Assembly (NCBI GenBank): GCA_001939145.1 | Contig: LSRX01000067.1 | Coordinates: 118,926 to 182,925 of the forward strand | Reading direction: 5' to 3' | Source of the DNA: Symbiodinium microadriaticum | Taxonomy: Eukaryota > Sar > Dinophyceae > Suessiales > Symbiodiniaceae | Length of the DNA stretch: 64,000 nt | Shown: piece by piece, positions 30,701-40,559 of the stretch | Layout: every line of letters starts with the position of its first letter | Position numbering within the stretch: the first letter of the stretch is position 1 | Notes under the pieces: model-generated | The model's input: the letters and a program-made list of their open reading frames with translations, nothing else | Database searches by the model: none | Told to the model about the DNA's origin: nothing | Program-made: the position numbers and the translations under genes

Positions 30701-32107
30701 CCGGGGGGAGTGGATGCCTTGGGTTTGACGGAGCAGCTTCTCGGCTTCAGTCTCTTTCAGAAGTTGTTAGTTGTGCGACGGTTAGAGACCTCGCGTACAA
30801 GCTGCTCCTGCGACCCCATGTCGCTGCTGAAGCTGCAGCGCAGGATCTTTGAGGAACCGCGCAAGGCAACCGAAATTTTCGCCATGGCCTTTCAAGGTTA
30901 CGAAAGGTGGCGACTCGATTCCTGATTTGGCCGGTAGCCGTGGGGTCTTTTTTTCCGAGCAGGCCAAGTGCCAGGGTGAGCGGCGCATCCTTTCTGTGGC
31001 CTTTAACATGAAGAACGTCGCGAGCAACGCTCCTTCCGTTTCGAGCTGTGATGGACCAGTTCATGGATGCCCTGGATGAAGACTTCCGACTTCGGGGAGA
31101 GACCAACTTCTCGGAGCTCTTGCCCATACTTGCTGCGGATCTTGCTTGCCAGACCGGTGTCGGAAGAGACTTTGGGCTACTACCGGCGAGAAATCAAGTG
31201 GTGGTGAAGCAGGCGCGCGAGATCCTACTGGAAGATCCCTGGCCTTGCGAGGCTTCTTGACCCAAGTTCCTTGCTGACGAAAGCATGAGGGAGAAGTTGA
31301 TTGAACTGCTGGACAGCATCACGGGCGAGGGTGCCACTGTCTATGACAAGCTGAGGAAGATGGGGGTGGACAGCGGTCTTAGCCGCGAGGGCCTCCTTGG
31401 AAACTTGATGGTCCTCTTCGTGGCCGGCATGGACACCACAAGTCAGGCGCTCTCCTGGGCCTTCTACCAGCTTGCCTGCCTTCCGGAACTACAGGAGGAG
31501 CTGGCGGCTCAGGTGAAGACACTGCCCGACGGCCATCTGATGCCGGATCAGCTTGAGTCGGTGCAGCGATTGAGTGCGATGTGGCTGGAGACATTGCGAT
31601 TTTCATGGAGCTGCCCCCTTCCAACATTGAACCCATCACACTTGCCGGCCGCAGCGTGCCTCCCCATAATTACCAAGATCTGGCTGCACTACCGCTACAC
31701 CATGAACACCTCGCCAGAGATGAAGCGGAAGCTGGGTGAAGGCCTGAACATCTTTCGGCCTGCAACGCTGGATCGTCCCCCAAGGCATCGTCGAGCATCC
31801 GCCTTTGGACAGTTTGGGCACAGTCCGCGCATTTGCCTTTGCCGGTACCTGGCAGACAACGAGGGCAAGATACTGTTGATGATATAAATCCTGCATGACC
31901 TTAAGGACCCTAAACTATGGGAATTATGGTATAGTCCTTATTATGGGTAGTGCAGGATTTATATCATCAACCGTAGTGCTGGCCATGGTCCTGAAGAAGT
32001 TCGGTGCTGGAGAAGTGGACAAGGCCAGAAAATGGAGGAGCCCAGGCGGGGATGTTTTGATCTTCCCCGCCGAAGACGTGGTCATCCGCCTGAGACGCCG
32101 AGAGTAG
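30701..32107 (+). pseudogene. Cytochrome P450 pseudogene
   Basis: P450s are heme monooxygenases. Visible pieces in order: GVFFSEQAKCQGERRILSVA (C-helix region, with Cys where the usual Trp is), FMDALDEDFRLRGETNFSEL, the I-helix NLMVLFVAGMDTTSQALSWA with the AGxDTT core, K-helix ETLR, an ITLAGRSVPP strand in another frame, IFRP plus RWIVPQGIVEHPP in another frame, and the heme-Cys region PRICLCRYLADNEGK, which lacks the usual glycines. Breaks: frame changes near 30905, 31035, between 31620 and 31680 and near 31765, an in-frame TGA at 31258-31260, and a 103-base insertion at 31873 that splits the L-helix. No introns are evident, so it may be a retrocopy. Clearly non-functional as read. Confidence 0.85.
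31873..31973. mobile_element. TA-flanked MITE inserted in the P450 pseudogene
   Basis: A 101-base element with long terminal inverted repeats (core GATGATATAAATCCTGCA; the two ends differ at one position over about 23 bases), flanked by TA on both sides (31871-31872 and 31974-31975). Removing the element and one TA restores the L-helix reading EGKI-VLAMVLKKF with normal P450 spacing. The TA duplication is the signature of Tc1/mariner-type transposition. Confidence 0.8.
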
Positions 32108-32609
32108 AGCTGAATAGGGATTGAAGTTTTTCATGCAGCCGTTTGAGGTTGTGGTGCTTTCGACAAGCTTTTACTGCTTGACGAGGAGAGAGGCCTGAAG
32201 CCGTTTCATTCGGCGACCTTCATGCCGAGAAGCGATGTTGGCTGTTTCATGTTTTAGCTCATACTTTCGATGCGTATTCATATTCCGATCTTTCATGATA
32301 ACTTGTGGAGTATCTGCATTGCTACGTATGCGGTGTGGGCCGTGATTGTACATCATGGTGTTGTTTCTGCAACGCACTAGTTGTTGTGGACGATGCGCTC
32401 ATGCGCCAACAGCCACATGGTGCTCACCCGTTGTGACTCGGCCTGCTTTGCTGCAATGCAGCAGGGGCCTGTGCAGGTGAGAGGCATGCAAGGATAATTG
32501 CCGTATGCTCCTTTCCAGTACTCCCGTGCTGCCACGACATCGCACATCCTTGCTGAAAGCGCGTGGCTTATGTGCCGACTGAAGGACCTGCAGTGTTTGC
32601 TGTGGCTTG

Positions 32610-32674
32610 CCATGCCCTAAACCCTCATCCCGAAACCCTCAAGCCCCGAAACCCTAAACCCTGAACCCCCGAAG
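32610..32674 (+). repeat. CCCTAAA-type tract at an intron 3' end
   Basis: CCCTAAACCCTCATCCC, GAAACCCTAAACCCTGAACC and CCCGAAG, ending at the exon at 32675. Confidence 0.8.
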
Positions 32675-32743
32675 CCGATGACTTGGAGGATTCCCAAGCC
32701 TGCAGCCACCGCGGACTTTGCCCGTGCACTGCGGAAGTGGCGA
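32675..32743 (+). CDS. Candidate internal exon, 23 codons, phase 0-0
   Basis: Between ACCCCCGAAG and GTTGGA. Reads PMTWRIPKPAATADFARALR and KWR. Exact codon multiple, with a basic amphipathic end. No TTTAGGG tract follows at once, only GAGGGTGCCTTT words near 32810. Unknown function. Confidence 0.4.
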
Positions 32744-33039
32744 GTTGGAATGACTAAAATCTTCGGTCGATGCTGTTACTATTGAGGAATTAAGGGTCTT
32801 GAAGGGTGCCTTTGAGGGTGCCTTTAAGGGTTCCTTTGACATTGCCCTTAGTAATAATATTGACGGTTGTTGATCTTCTTGTTGTCATTGCTACTGTCTG
32901 CTGGTATCTTGATTTTCTGGCCACTTCTCAGATGTCTTGGCTGGTCGGTAGCGATGTTTGTCAGGCTCACTCGGGCCCATGGCTGGGATGAGCAGGTCTA
33001 GGGTTGGAAAGCACGTGATGTCTGGTTGAGGGCGCGGAT

Positions 33040-33442
33040 TTGCTAAGGTGTGGCGAAGCCGCCCCAGAGCGTGCGGCTTGCCTGCACATGAATCCTTTCA
33101 ACCTTTCAACTCTTCGCATGGGAGACCAGCATGACGCCGTGAATCATGCATTGGGATCACTCAGGTGTCCATCGCCTGGGAAGAAGCTGTGTCTGCCCGG
33201 AGCCGTGCACGGCAGGGAGGAAGCCCGTTATCAGCCGCTCTGCGGAGGATTGTCACCATTTCTGCTGCGGTTGAAGCTATGTCAGCTTATTACTTGGTCC
33301 GACGACGCCCGAGCCCGACCCATCTTTAGCTACCCGTTTAGCGAGGTTCCAGTGTTGACAATGTTTCCCGCACCAAACTTCGCCACCACAATACACAAAC
33401 TTGCGGTTGAATCAAGGAGGCGCGAGAGGGTCCAAGGCTTCT
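33040..33442 (+). other. Open stretch upstream of the AP2 fragment
   Basis: One frame is open for 134 codons (33040-33444). It has no recognised motif, and its end overlaps another frame that continues into the AP2-like region. It may be decayed coding sequence of the same gene. Confidence 0.25.
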
Positions 33443-33812
33443 GAGGCATTCGTTTGGCTTCAAGCCTATGCAGCCTCTCAGCGGCACAACGTGTGGGCCG
33501 TCAAGGAACCGAAAGAGGCTGCTCCTCATGCCACCGGCACTCCGAGCCCGAGGAGGGCACCCATGGTGCTTCAGCCAATAGCTACGAGTGGTGCTGCCGG
33601 GACATCCCGAGCATCGCGGGGCATCCGGCGAGTTCAAGGGCGCTTGCTGGGACAAGGCAATCAATCGATATCGTTCACGGTTTGAGCCGTTTAAAACAAT
33701 TCAAGCAACAACGCTACCACATTGGCTTCTTCGTGTCCCAGGAGGCCGCAGCACGGGCTTACGACGCACGCCTCGGAAGCGTGTGCGAGAACCAAGCTCG
33801 CTTGAGACGATG
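33443..33812 (+). pseudogene. Broken AP2/ERF-domain gene
   Basis: AP2 domains bind DNA through a three-stranded sheet and a helix. The N-terminal half reads GEFKGACWDKAINRYRSRFE in one frame. The C-terminal half (YHIGFFVSQEAAARAYDARL, matching the family's GxFxxxEEAARAYD) is in another, so the domain needs a frame change near 33700. A third frame upstream (GASANSYEWCCRDIPSIAGH) also looks coding. Either a pseudogene or a real gene with sequencing errors. A TTTAGGGTTTAGGG tract follows at 33824. Confidence 0.6.
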
Positions 33813-33842
33813 CTTGACCTGGTTTAGGGTTTAGGGTTATCC

Positions 33843-34388
33843 TTGAATGTCCCAACTGTGGAAGAGGCTGCTATTCTAGAAGGTGTCACGAAGGCACGAG
33901 CGCATGGCTGGCACGGTCTGCTGACAATGGCACTAGAGAGAAGGAGCCAACAGACCACCTACAAAAGAAGTTTCTCGCATCGCCACGAGCACCCAAGTAC
34001 GCAATCACCACTGTGCCGGGGTTCTCCCGCACAGATGCTCTTTTCCACATCACTCTCGAGAAGGCAAAAGAACAAGACTGCCATACGCATCAAGTTGAGC
34101 TGCAATTGCGTGCTCCCGGCAAAGCTTTCAAACCCACCGAGTCCGTGCTCACCAGGGACGGCATTCACTGGCGTGTGCAGGAGAAAGCGTCCAATCTCCA
34201 TAAGCGCGGTGGGTACAGTTTGGATGGAGAGGCCCTCCTCTTGCCAACTGAGTGCACCACCGCATCAACCATCTGCTCGACCGGCTGCAACGCTAACCGG
34301 AACTGTGTCGTGCGTGTGGATGTCCTGGGAGAGCTTGGGGCTCGACGGTAAAGGGCGGGGGAGGGGCCTTGCCGTGCCTGCGAGCTGA
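33843..34388 (+). CDS. Possible continuation of the AP2 gene, low support
   Basis: A 181-codon frame is open, with NVPTVEEAAILEGVTKARAH near its start. From about 34013 another frame (TDALFHITLEKAKEQDCHTH, then GYSLDGEALLLPTECTTAST) looks more protein-like. The frame switch agrees with the broken state of the upstream part. No domain recognised. Confidence 0.3.
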   Translation: MNVPTVEEAAILEGVTKARAHGWHGLLTMALERRSQQTTYKRSFSHRHEHPSTQSPLCRGSPAQMLFSTSLSRRQKNKTAIRIKLSCNCVLPAKLSNPPSPCSPGTAFTGVCRRKRPISISAVGTVWMERPSSCQLSAPPHQPSARPAATLTGTVSCVWMSWESLGLDGKGRGRGLAVPAS

Positions 34389-34520
34389 TGTCAGAGTTGT
34401 TTGCCTGTGCGGGGTGAATTTGTAGGTGAAGCCGGTGTGCCTTGTCAACCGAAGCATACATGACCGCTTCTTAGAATCTGTTAGAAGATCCTGAAGCCCT
34501 AAACCCTAAACTAAACGACA

Positions 34521-34608
34521 TCCGACGACCAACAAGATGAACCAGGATCCGCTGGATGACGGCATCACGCCGGGGTGGTAGGAGTTTGGTTTTGACGACG
34601 TTCTCACG
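34521..34608 (+). CDS. Exon candidate with an internal TAG
   Basis: Follows CCCTAAACCCTAAAC. Reads NKMNQDPLDDGITPGW, TAG (34579-34581), EFGFDDVLT, and ends exactly at GTTTAGGGTTTAGGG (34609). Composition and frame look coding on both sides of the stop, so it may be a decayed exon or a sequence error. Phase 0 at the right end. Confidence 0.4.
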
Positions 34609-34805
34609 GTTTAGGGTTTAGGGTTTAAGGTTAAGGTCTAGGATTCCTTCAGGGTTTGAGGTTTAGGGTTTAGGGTTTAGGGAAGGCCCACGTGGCTGTT
34701 GCGCTCCTCAGGCGACGACCACAGGATCACGAGACCCCTTTCAGAGCTTCGACCTCTACGGTCAAGGATGGGAAGGGGACCCTAAACCCTAAACCTAAAC
34801 CCTAT

Positions 34806-34922
34806 CGCAGGAGACGAAAAAGGCCCTCAACAAAAAAAACCTAAACCCTAAGCCCTAAACATCAGCAGCTGAGGTTATGCATGAACTGGATGGCCTCGCA
34901 AAGTTTGCCCGTTTGCCTTCCA
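34806..34922 (+). CDS. Two short exon candidates
   Basis: 34806-~34826 follows CCCTATCGCAG (ETKKALN) and runs into another CCCTAAA tract. 34869-34922 follows ACATCAGCAG and reads EVMHELDGLAKFARLPSM up to GTGTCT. If not spliced there, the frame continues through a hydrophobic helix (CLAVLVSVAVLSLAFSVLAR) to TAG at about 35010, so it could instead be a membrane-anchored C-terminus. Confidence 0.35.
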
Positions 34923-35485
34923 TGGTGTCTTGTCTCGCGGTGTTGGTCTCGGTCGCTGTTTTGTCATTGGCTTTTTCGGTTCTTGCGAGGAGGGCGAGGG
35001 CTCTAGGACTCTAGGACTGGACCTTGGCATGTGCGCCGGGTTTTGAGGCCATTCCCTGACCCTCCGATGACGGATTAGGGATTTAAAAGGTTTAGGGTCT
35101 AGGGTTTCAGGTTTGTCGGAATCTTTGCAAACCCCTCCTGATGCCCCGAGGGGGTCAAAAATCTCGCGGGCCGCGTCGCTTCCTTGGGGCAGAAGCGCCC
35201 GCTGCTTGACATGCAACTCCATGTCAGGCCTTTCTCGAGTTTTTGTGATTGCAGCCTGGTTGAGCCCAATGCCTACTGAGACTTCTTGGCCGCACTGCGC
35301 CCTCAGTGAATCCTGAAATGGCGAGGTTCCCGACGTTCTGGAGCCAGTTCGATGTTTACGTTTCCTAAACCCAACTCCCAAACCCCACACCTGGGTCCTT
35401 GTTGGATACAATTTAAAACCCCTAATTAAATTAAACATGATCATCTTTAATTGATATGGTCCCGACAGGGGAACCAGATACCTAG

Positions 35486-35612
35486 GCTCGACGAGGAGGC
35501 AGAGGAGTCTCAGTCCATCTATGCTGGAGACGATGTGCAAGATGTCGGCAAGGCCCTGGAGCCCAAACAAGCGCTCTTCGACAGGCTGCATAGAGAAGCA
35601 TCCCAAGTGTAG
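35486..35612 (+). CDS. Terminal exon, acidic/helical, 41 codons
   Basis: After AGATACCTAG. Reads LDEEAEESQSIYAGDDVQDV, GKALEPKQALFDRLHREASQ, V, then TAG (35610-35612). Strongly protein-like composition. On minus the same stretch is part of a 243-codon open frame, which I reject because it runs through telomere-like and splice-like sequence and is less coding-like. Confidence 0.55.
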
Positions 35613-35914
35613 GAACTCCTTTAGGGTTCTTCAGTTCTTTATGTTCTAGGGCCAAGGTTTCGTAGTCCGGTTCCTACTTTACATTGCGCCTCAAACTTCT
35701 GATGGGCCTGGGCACTAGAAGGCCTCATGCTACTTGAAGCCCCTATGCTACTCGATGGTCAGGCCGAAGTGGCGCTGCTCGGCGTACTGGGGGATGCCCA
35801 GTCGAAGGCTAAGCCTACGAGGCTGGTTTCGGGCTTGTAGATGTCGGCTTGCTGTTTGGAGCTTAAGACAGACATTGAAGGCCAAGCGGTGGCCGGTCAG
35901 GCACAGAGCCTGTT

Positions 35915-36040
35915 TAGGGTTCGGTTTCCACGGTTTTACCTGCGATTCGGTTCCGGTGTGGTTCGGTTCTCATGCGGTTCGGTTCCTGCGGTTCCAGTTC
36001 TTCCGGTTCCGTTTCGGTTCCACGGCCTGCCTGCGGCTTG
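35915..36040. repeat. Degenerate CGGTTC repeat
   Basis: GGTTCGGTTTCCACGG, GGTTCGGTTCTCATGCGG and GGTTCCGTTTCGGTTCC words in tandem. The frame through it (35734-36414) is therefore not trusted. Confidence 0.7.
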
Positions 36041-36215
36041 GTGGTGAGGTTCAGGAGATATTTCAGGTTTCAAAAACGCCGGCTAGAAGGACAGGCAGAA
36101 GATGCACTCACGTGGGCTCCAAAGCGGTTCGGCTCATTCTAAGGGCCCAAGTCACCATTAAAAGTTCTTGGGCGGTGTGTCCGTTGCTCATCTCTACATC
36201 ACGAAGGCCTCCTGG

Positions 36216-36290
36216 TCAACCAGCGCCAGCAGCTGGAGAAGCGGTTGACCCGAGCACCGATATCCGTCTGCGCAGCTCGGTGTATTGTCA
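36216..36290 (+). CDS. Weak exon candidate
   Basis: After TCACGAAG. One frame reads GLLVNQRQQLEKRLTRAPIS, a helical, charged sequence. A competing frame is open and the right border is unclear. Confidence 0.25.
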
Positions 36291-36702
36291 TTGCATTTCC
36301 TCTTCTACTTTGAGTCTCACGATTGTTATGCTGCTGCTGAGTAGGTTCACTGAGGGGGCGGCCGTAGACATGGAGTTGTGTTCACTACTCTCGGCTTGCT
36401 CGCAAGAAGTTTGAATGCTAATATTGCCTGCCCAAACCTTACGAGCGAAGCTGCAAGTTTACGTCTAAACATCCCGAAACCATTGGCATACTTCCTGACT
36501 GTTTAGGGTTTAGGGTTTAGGGTTGAGGGAGTGGAAAGCCTGTTGCAAAACGGTTTAGGGTTCAGGGATTACAAGGCACCGCAGGTCACCTGCAGAGATG
36601 CGACCAACTGCCCTTGGAACCAATTGAGCCCATGAAGCCAACACAGCACCCCCCAAATCCCAAACCGTAAACCTTCTCACCGTAATCCTACGTCGTCACC
36701 AG

Positions 36703-36763
36703 AAGCTTGAAGACCCACTCTGAGGCGAGGCGAAGCGCTTGGAGGCGCTTTTCGGATTCTGAG
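36703..36763 (+). CDS. Candidate internal exon, 20 codons
   Basis: Between CGTCACCAG and GTTCAAGTTTTGGGG. One leftover base, then SLKTHSEARRSAWRRFSDSE. Basic Ser/Arg-rich. CCCAAATCCC and AAACC words lie to the left. Unknown function. Confidence 0.4.
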
Positions 36764-37115
36764 GTTCAAGTTTTGGGGTTCAAATTTGATGTGTTGTAGG
36801 CTGAGTGGGCGCTTGCCTCGTGTATTGCAGCTTTTTTTAAATGAAATTTGTGCAGAGTGCCGATCTCTTGGGCCGGACAGTTGGAGGATCCTCCACGTCG
36901 CCGTGCCATCGATGCCTTTTTGTCTTGTGGCTTGGAGTGCCTGTCAGGCATTGTACCAACATGGCCGCAAGGTGCACACAGTTGCCAAAACCGGACCGGG
37001 ATTAGTATCATTTTGCCTGCAGGCATTTATTCGCCGCTTTGCAGTCCACTGCTCCTGCATGCGATTTCATGCGCACAACTCTCTTTGACCACGGCGGAGC
37101 GAGGTGATCGCTGAC

Positions 37116-37283
37116 ATGGTTGGATTGATTTGTGCGGGACTCCTTGTTGCCTCTGCGTTTGTGCTCCTTCAGAAATCCCTGCTCGCAGCTGCGTCCGTCT
37201 ATCGCAAAGATGGCACGCCAAACCCCACACAGGCACTACCTCAAAGACAGCGCCATTCACCAGACACTGCACCCGGTTCGTGA
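37116..37283 (+). CDS. Small membrane-protein candidate, 55 codons
   Basis: ATG at 37116 and an open frame to TGA at 37281-37283: MVGLICAGLLVASAFVLLQK, SLLAAASVYRKDGTPNPTQA, then LPQRQRHSPDTAPGS. The first 20 residues form a clear hydrophobic helix (anchor or signal-type), followed by a polar tail. There is an internal TGCTCCTTCAG, so the polar part could also be a separate terminal exon from 37173. The frame is open three codons further upstream of the ATG and beyond, to a TGA at 37086. Confidence 0.4.
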   Translation: MVGLICAGLLVASAFVLLQKSLLAAASVYRKDGTPNPTQALPQRQRHSPDTAPGS

Positions 37284-37440
37284 AGGTGCGAGACCCAAAA
37301 ACCCCCCAGCCAGCTATACCACAAATGCGACTAAACCAAAACGGCCCAAAACCCCTAAACCCTATACAAGTCCTAGACCTCCTAAACCCTGAGACCTTGG
37401 CCCAACTGGGTGGGAAGAAGCCCTAAGCCTAAACCCGAAG

Positions 37441-37529
37441 AGAGCTACTCTTCGAGAGGCCTTGAGCCGACGCCTGGACCAGCGCCGCGCACAGACACGC
37501 CGGGTGCAGCTGCACCTCCGACGAAGGGG
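37441..37529 (+). CDS. Exon island ending at GTTTTAGGG
   Basis: CCTAAACCCGAAG is on the left and GTTTTAGGGTTTAG on the right (37530). Two frames are open: RATLREALSRRLDQRRAQTR (helical, Arg-rich) and SYSSRGLEPTPGPAPRTDTP (Pro-rich). The borders are good. The frame is undecided. Confidence 0.45.
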
Positions 37530-38072
37530 GTTTTAGGGTTTAGCGTTTATGGTTCTACCGCGGCATACCGTTCGATTCAGTTCTGCTTTGTCTCAACCAT
37601 TCCGCTGCAGCAGCCTCGCAGTCCCTGCTGTCACGAGTGTAGCCTGGTCAGGTGTCCTGGCATGACATTGCAAGCCAGTTGCAAAAAAGGGTTCCGAAGG
37701 GGAAAGAAGCAAGGGTTTCGAAGGGGTTTCGGCCTCGCGGATGTTCAGTTTGAATCGGAGTTTCTCGTCCTGAGACTTCAGCCAGCTGAGGGGGGTTACT
37801 TGTCGCAGGAAGCGTCCCTAGCTAGGGAGCCTCCGGCGATGCCTTCTTGTCGACCAATTCTGAGAAACCTGTACACGTTTATTTCTGCAACCTAACCCAG
37901 CCCATCGTTTCTCGACTTTCCATCCTTGCAGGTCTTGTTTGACAAGTTTACGGTTTGCAGTGGTGTGCGACTAGAACATCAGGGTCCACATGCCGCAGGC
38001 CTATGCACCTGATCACCCCGACTGCTTCTGTCCCATCGCATGTTCTCCCGCCGCAGGTTGTGATTTGAAGGC

Positions 38073-38270
38073 ATGAGGATTCCCAAGTCCTTCCAGGTGG
38101 CAAAGCCTGAAATCCAGGCCGGACTTGCTAAGGCGGTCATGCAGCAATTTTTTAATTTTCAACTTGGCTTCCTGGTGCCACGAAGTGGCCCAGCCTTGTA
38201 CACACAAGAGCTCTGGGACAGCTCGTTTGAGCCACAGCTTTGTGCGGTGTTTTTGCTTTGGACCGAGTGA
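38073..38270 (+). CDS. 65-codon open frame, unknown
   Basis: Reads MRIPKSFQVAKPEIQAGLAK, AVMQQFFNFQLGFLVPRSGP and so on to TGA. Composition is balanced, with plausible secondary structure. No domain, and no supporting borders beyond the ATG. It could be part of an exon. Confidence 0.3.
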   Translation: MRIPKSFQVAKPEIQAGLAKAVMQQFFNFQLGFLVPRSGPALYTQELWDSSFEPQLCAVFLLWTE

Positions 38271-38604
38271 GATTGCGATCTTGTCGATGGCTCAGGCGTC
38301 GGTCCTAGAACCAGCTAATGGCTTCGGGAGACGGCTTCCAGAGCCGTCCCCGGTGGGTGCTGCAGGCATCCAGCTAACGACTCCGTACCCGGTGCACCGC
38401 GCACGCCTGCTGAGAAGAAGCACCACGGAAACTCAAGCCTGAGCCCGTACCCTCCAACAGACAAAGCTCCCAGATCCTGACCCTAAACCATGTGGGTGAT
38501 TCTCTGGATTAGGCTCCGTTTTTAGGGCTCCTCACGTGGATTCATAAGGTTATACGGGTGTCTAATTGGGTTTCCATAAGGGTCCTCTAAGGGCTCTATA
38601 CTGG

Positions 38605-38704
38605 GCAGTTCTCTCTCAACAGGGTTTCTTTTTGGTGTCCCTTTTATAAGGGTGCCGTACCATTTGGGGACCGAGAAGGGGACCCTAAAATTAGAGAACT
38701 ACTG
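38605..38704. mobile_element. MITE family GTAGTTCTC, copy 3
   Basis: Starts GCAGTTCTCTCTCAACAGGG and ends ACCCTAAAATTAGAGAACTA followed by CTG. The centre has TTATAAGGGTGCCGTACC. The best-preserved right end of the family. Confidence 0.7.
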
Positions 38705-38789
38705 TACCCTTTACTCAAACCTCGCATCGCTCCTCTAAACAGCCGCTCCCGGGTAGCCTGGGGTCAGAGGTGTAAAGCCTAAAGCTTAA

Positions 38790-38865
38790 GGATGTTTAAG
38801 GGTTTAGGGTTAAGGGTTTAGGGTTTAGGGTTTAGGGTTTAGGGTTTCGGTTTAGGGTTTTGAAG
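38790..38865 (+). repeat. TTTAGGG-type tract
   Basis: TTTAAGGGTTTAGGGTTAAG and then near-perfect TTTAGGG units. No convincing exon was found on its left. Confidence 0.85.
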
Positions 38866-38929
38866 TAGTAACCGGAAAGGTGGAACATCATTATCCTAAT
38901 TGCCTTAAGGTAAAGTCGAGGGAATCCTA

Positions 38930-39031
38930 CGGTTGAAGGTTATAAATCCTGCATGACCCACAATAAGGAATATACCATAATTCCCGCAGTTTAGGGTCCT
39001 GAAGGTTTTGCAGGATTTATATCTTTAACCA
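38930..39031. mobile_element. TA-flanked MITE, second copy
   Basis: The same family as the element in the P450 pseudogene, in the opposite orientation. Ends carry GGTTATAAATCCTGCATGAC and TGCAGGATTTATATC, TA lies on both sides (38928-38929 and 39032-39033), and the 102-base length is almost the same. The inner word GGGAATTATGGTATA of the first copy appears here reversed (TATACCATAATTCCC). Confidence 0.8.
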
Positions 39032-39574
39032 TATCACTTATCACCCTACATCCGTTCGCTATACTGTAAGGCTTAAGGATGTTTAAAGGTTTAGGGTTTG
39101 CGGTGGCCGAGGTCGGCAAGACTCGAATCCCAGAGGCAAAAAGGGTAGGGTGACCGAAGCGAGGTACAAAAAGGCAATATGAGGTGAGGTCCGATCAGGT
39201 AAGGTTCTGGCAGGGCAAAGAGTGTTCAGCTAGCTAGAGCTAGGTAGTCCAGCATAGCATAGCCCAGCATGATCAGCATGATCTAACAACATACCTGGCA
39301 TAGCTGTAGAAGATTGCCAGTGCCCAGGCCCAAACCCGAATCAAACCCTAAACCCCAAACCCTCATATTATAATGCGTACCTCCCATAGTAAGGCAAAGT
39401 ACCCAGACACCCCAAAATCCCTGAACTAGGAAGTATACTTCAACTCATATTAGAGATCCTAGAATAATGACCATCAGAGGTAAAACCCGAGATTGGAAGG
39501 TCTGGGTGGGCTTATCGCACTCTTAGCCGAGCGCCGTGCAGCGTTTTTGTCACAACTCCGGCCTCCGATTTTAG

Positions 39575-39623
39575 CAGCGCTAAGGACTCCGAGGCTTCCT
39601 CGGATGATGCAAGCAACTTTAGG
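39575..39623 (+). CDS. Candidate short acidic exon
   Basis: After TCCGATTTTAG. Reads SAKDSEASSDDASNFR and ends at GTTTTAGGG (39624), which begins a 22-to-24-base GGGTTTTAGGGTTTTGG tandem repeat (to about 39680). No CCCTAAA tract on the left. Confidence 0.35.
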
Positions 39624-39914
39624 GTTTTAGGGCTTTGGGGTTTTAGGGTTTTGGGGTTTTAGGGTTTTGGGGTTTACCTGGGGATCCAAAAACCTACCGT
39701 TTTAACATGAATGACAGGCTGTTGGAACGAGAACTGCCACAAGAAGCGGCCGTAAGACTTACTTATCAAGTTCCAGACATGCATGGGCCACCAAGCCTGG
39801 AGCTTTGGGACCTTTGGGATTTGGCTGGAGTTGATTTGGGCTTAGAGGATGCGGGACTGAGGAGGGGGTAGTCTATCAGAACTGAAGAAGTCGAGAACCC
39901 AGATATGGAAGCCC

Positions 39915-40070
39915 TTGTGTGTTAGCAGTGGGCTGTTTGCCGTTGCCTCCCGCCTGCGGCGGCCGGGGCGTGGCGTGAGACATGGCGAAGCCACGCCCGG
40001 ATGGCGAGAGGAGGCCGAGTATCTCCTCGCAGCCGCTGAACACGGAGCCTTGCTGGAAAGTACCAATTCC
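39915..40070 (+). CDS. Possible exon, GC-rich
   Basis: Open frame with RPGRGVRHGEATPGWREEAE and YLLAAAEHGALLE before it reaches CCCTAAACCC followed by TTTGGGGTTTCGGG. Helical and Glu/Ala-rich at its end. The left border is unclear, and the other strand is open too. Confidence 0.3.
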
Positions 40071-40559
40071 CTAAACCCTAGACCCCAGTTTGGGGTTTCG
40101 GGTTAAGGGTTTAGGGGCGTCTTTGTTTGGAGCCTAAGGTTAGGTTTTGGGCCTTGAGGCTGTATATAATATATAGGCCGAGGATTTTTGAGTGTATGAT
40201 GTTTTCCGACAGTGGGCGCCATATCCAAAGCCATGACCAACACGCAAACCGCCGGGGGGTTGTCGGTCAGCATACAAGTCCGGTTGGCTACAGGAATAGC
40301 ACGAGGCATGACGAAAGACTTTCCTTAGAGACCAGCGGCGTGGTATCGCAATCCAACACCTTCAGAGTCGTTGTTCCTGTCTTTTTACTTCCTGCTCTTA
40401 GCACAAACACCTGAAGCTGCAGCCTCAGAACCCTAGACTCCTTTCCGAGTGTGAGTGTTTTTGACCCTTCAACCCTAGTTCTTTTGTAGGTCCCCCCGTA
40501 AAGTCCAAATCAGGGTTCAGTTTAAGGACTTACAAAAATGAGTAGGTTACGGCTTATGG

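Noticed and set aside
31873-31975. The insertion in the P450 copy acting as a spliced intron
   Set aside because: The only GT-AG pair at its ends (31875-31976) removes 102 bases, while 103 must go to restore the frame. The element also has TA-flanked inverted ends typical of a transposon, and the gene is broken elsewhere.
34875-35606. 243-codon minus-strand frame
   Set aside because: The longest non-repeat frame in the window, but it crosses TTTAGGG-type repeat. Its right end overlaps a much better + strand terminal exon (35486-35612), and it has no motif.
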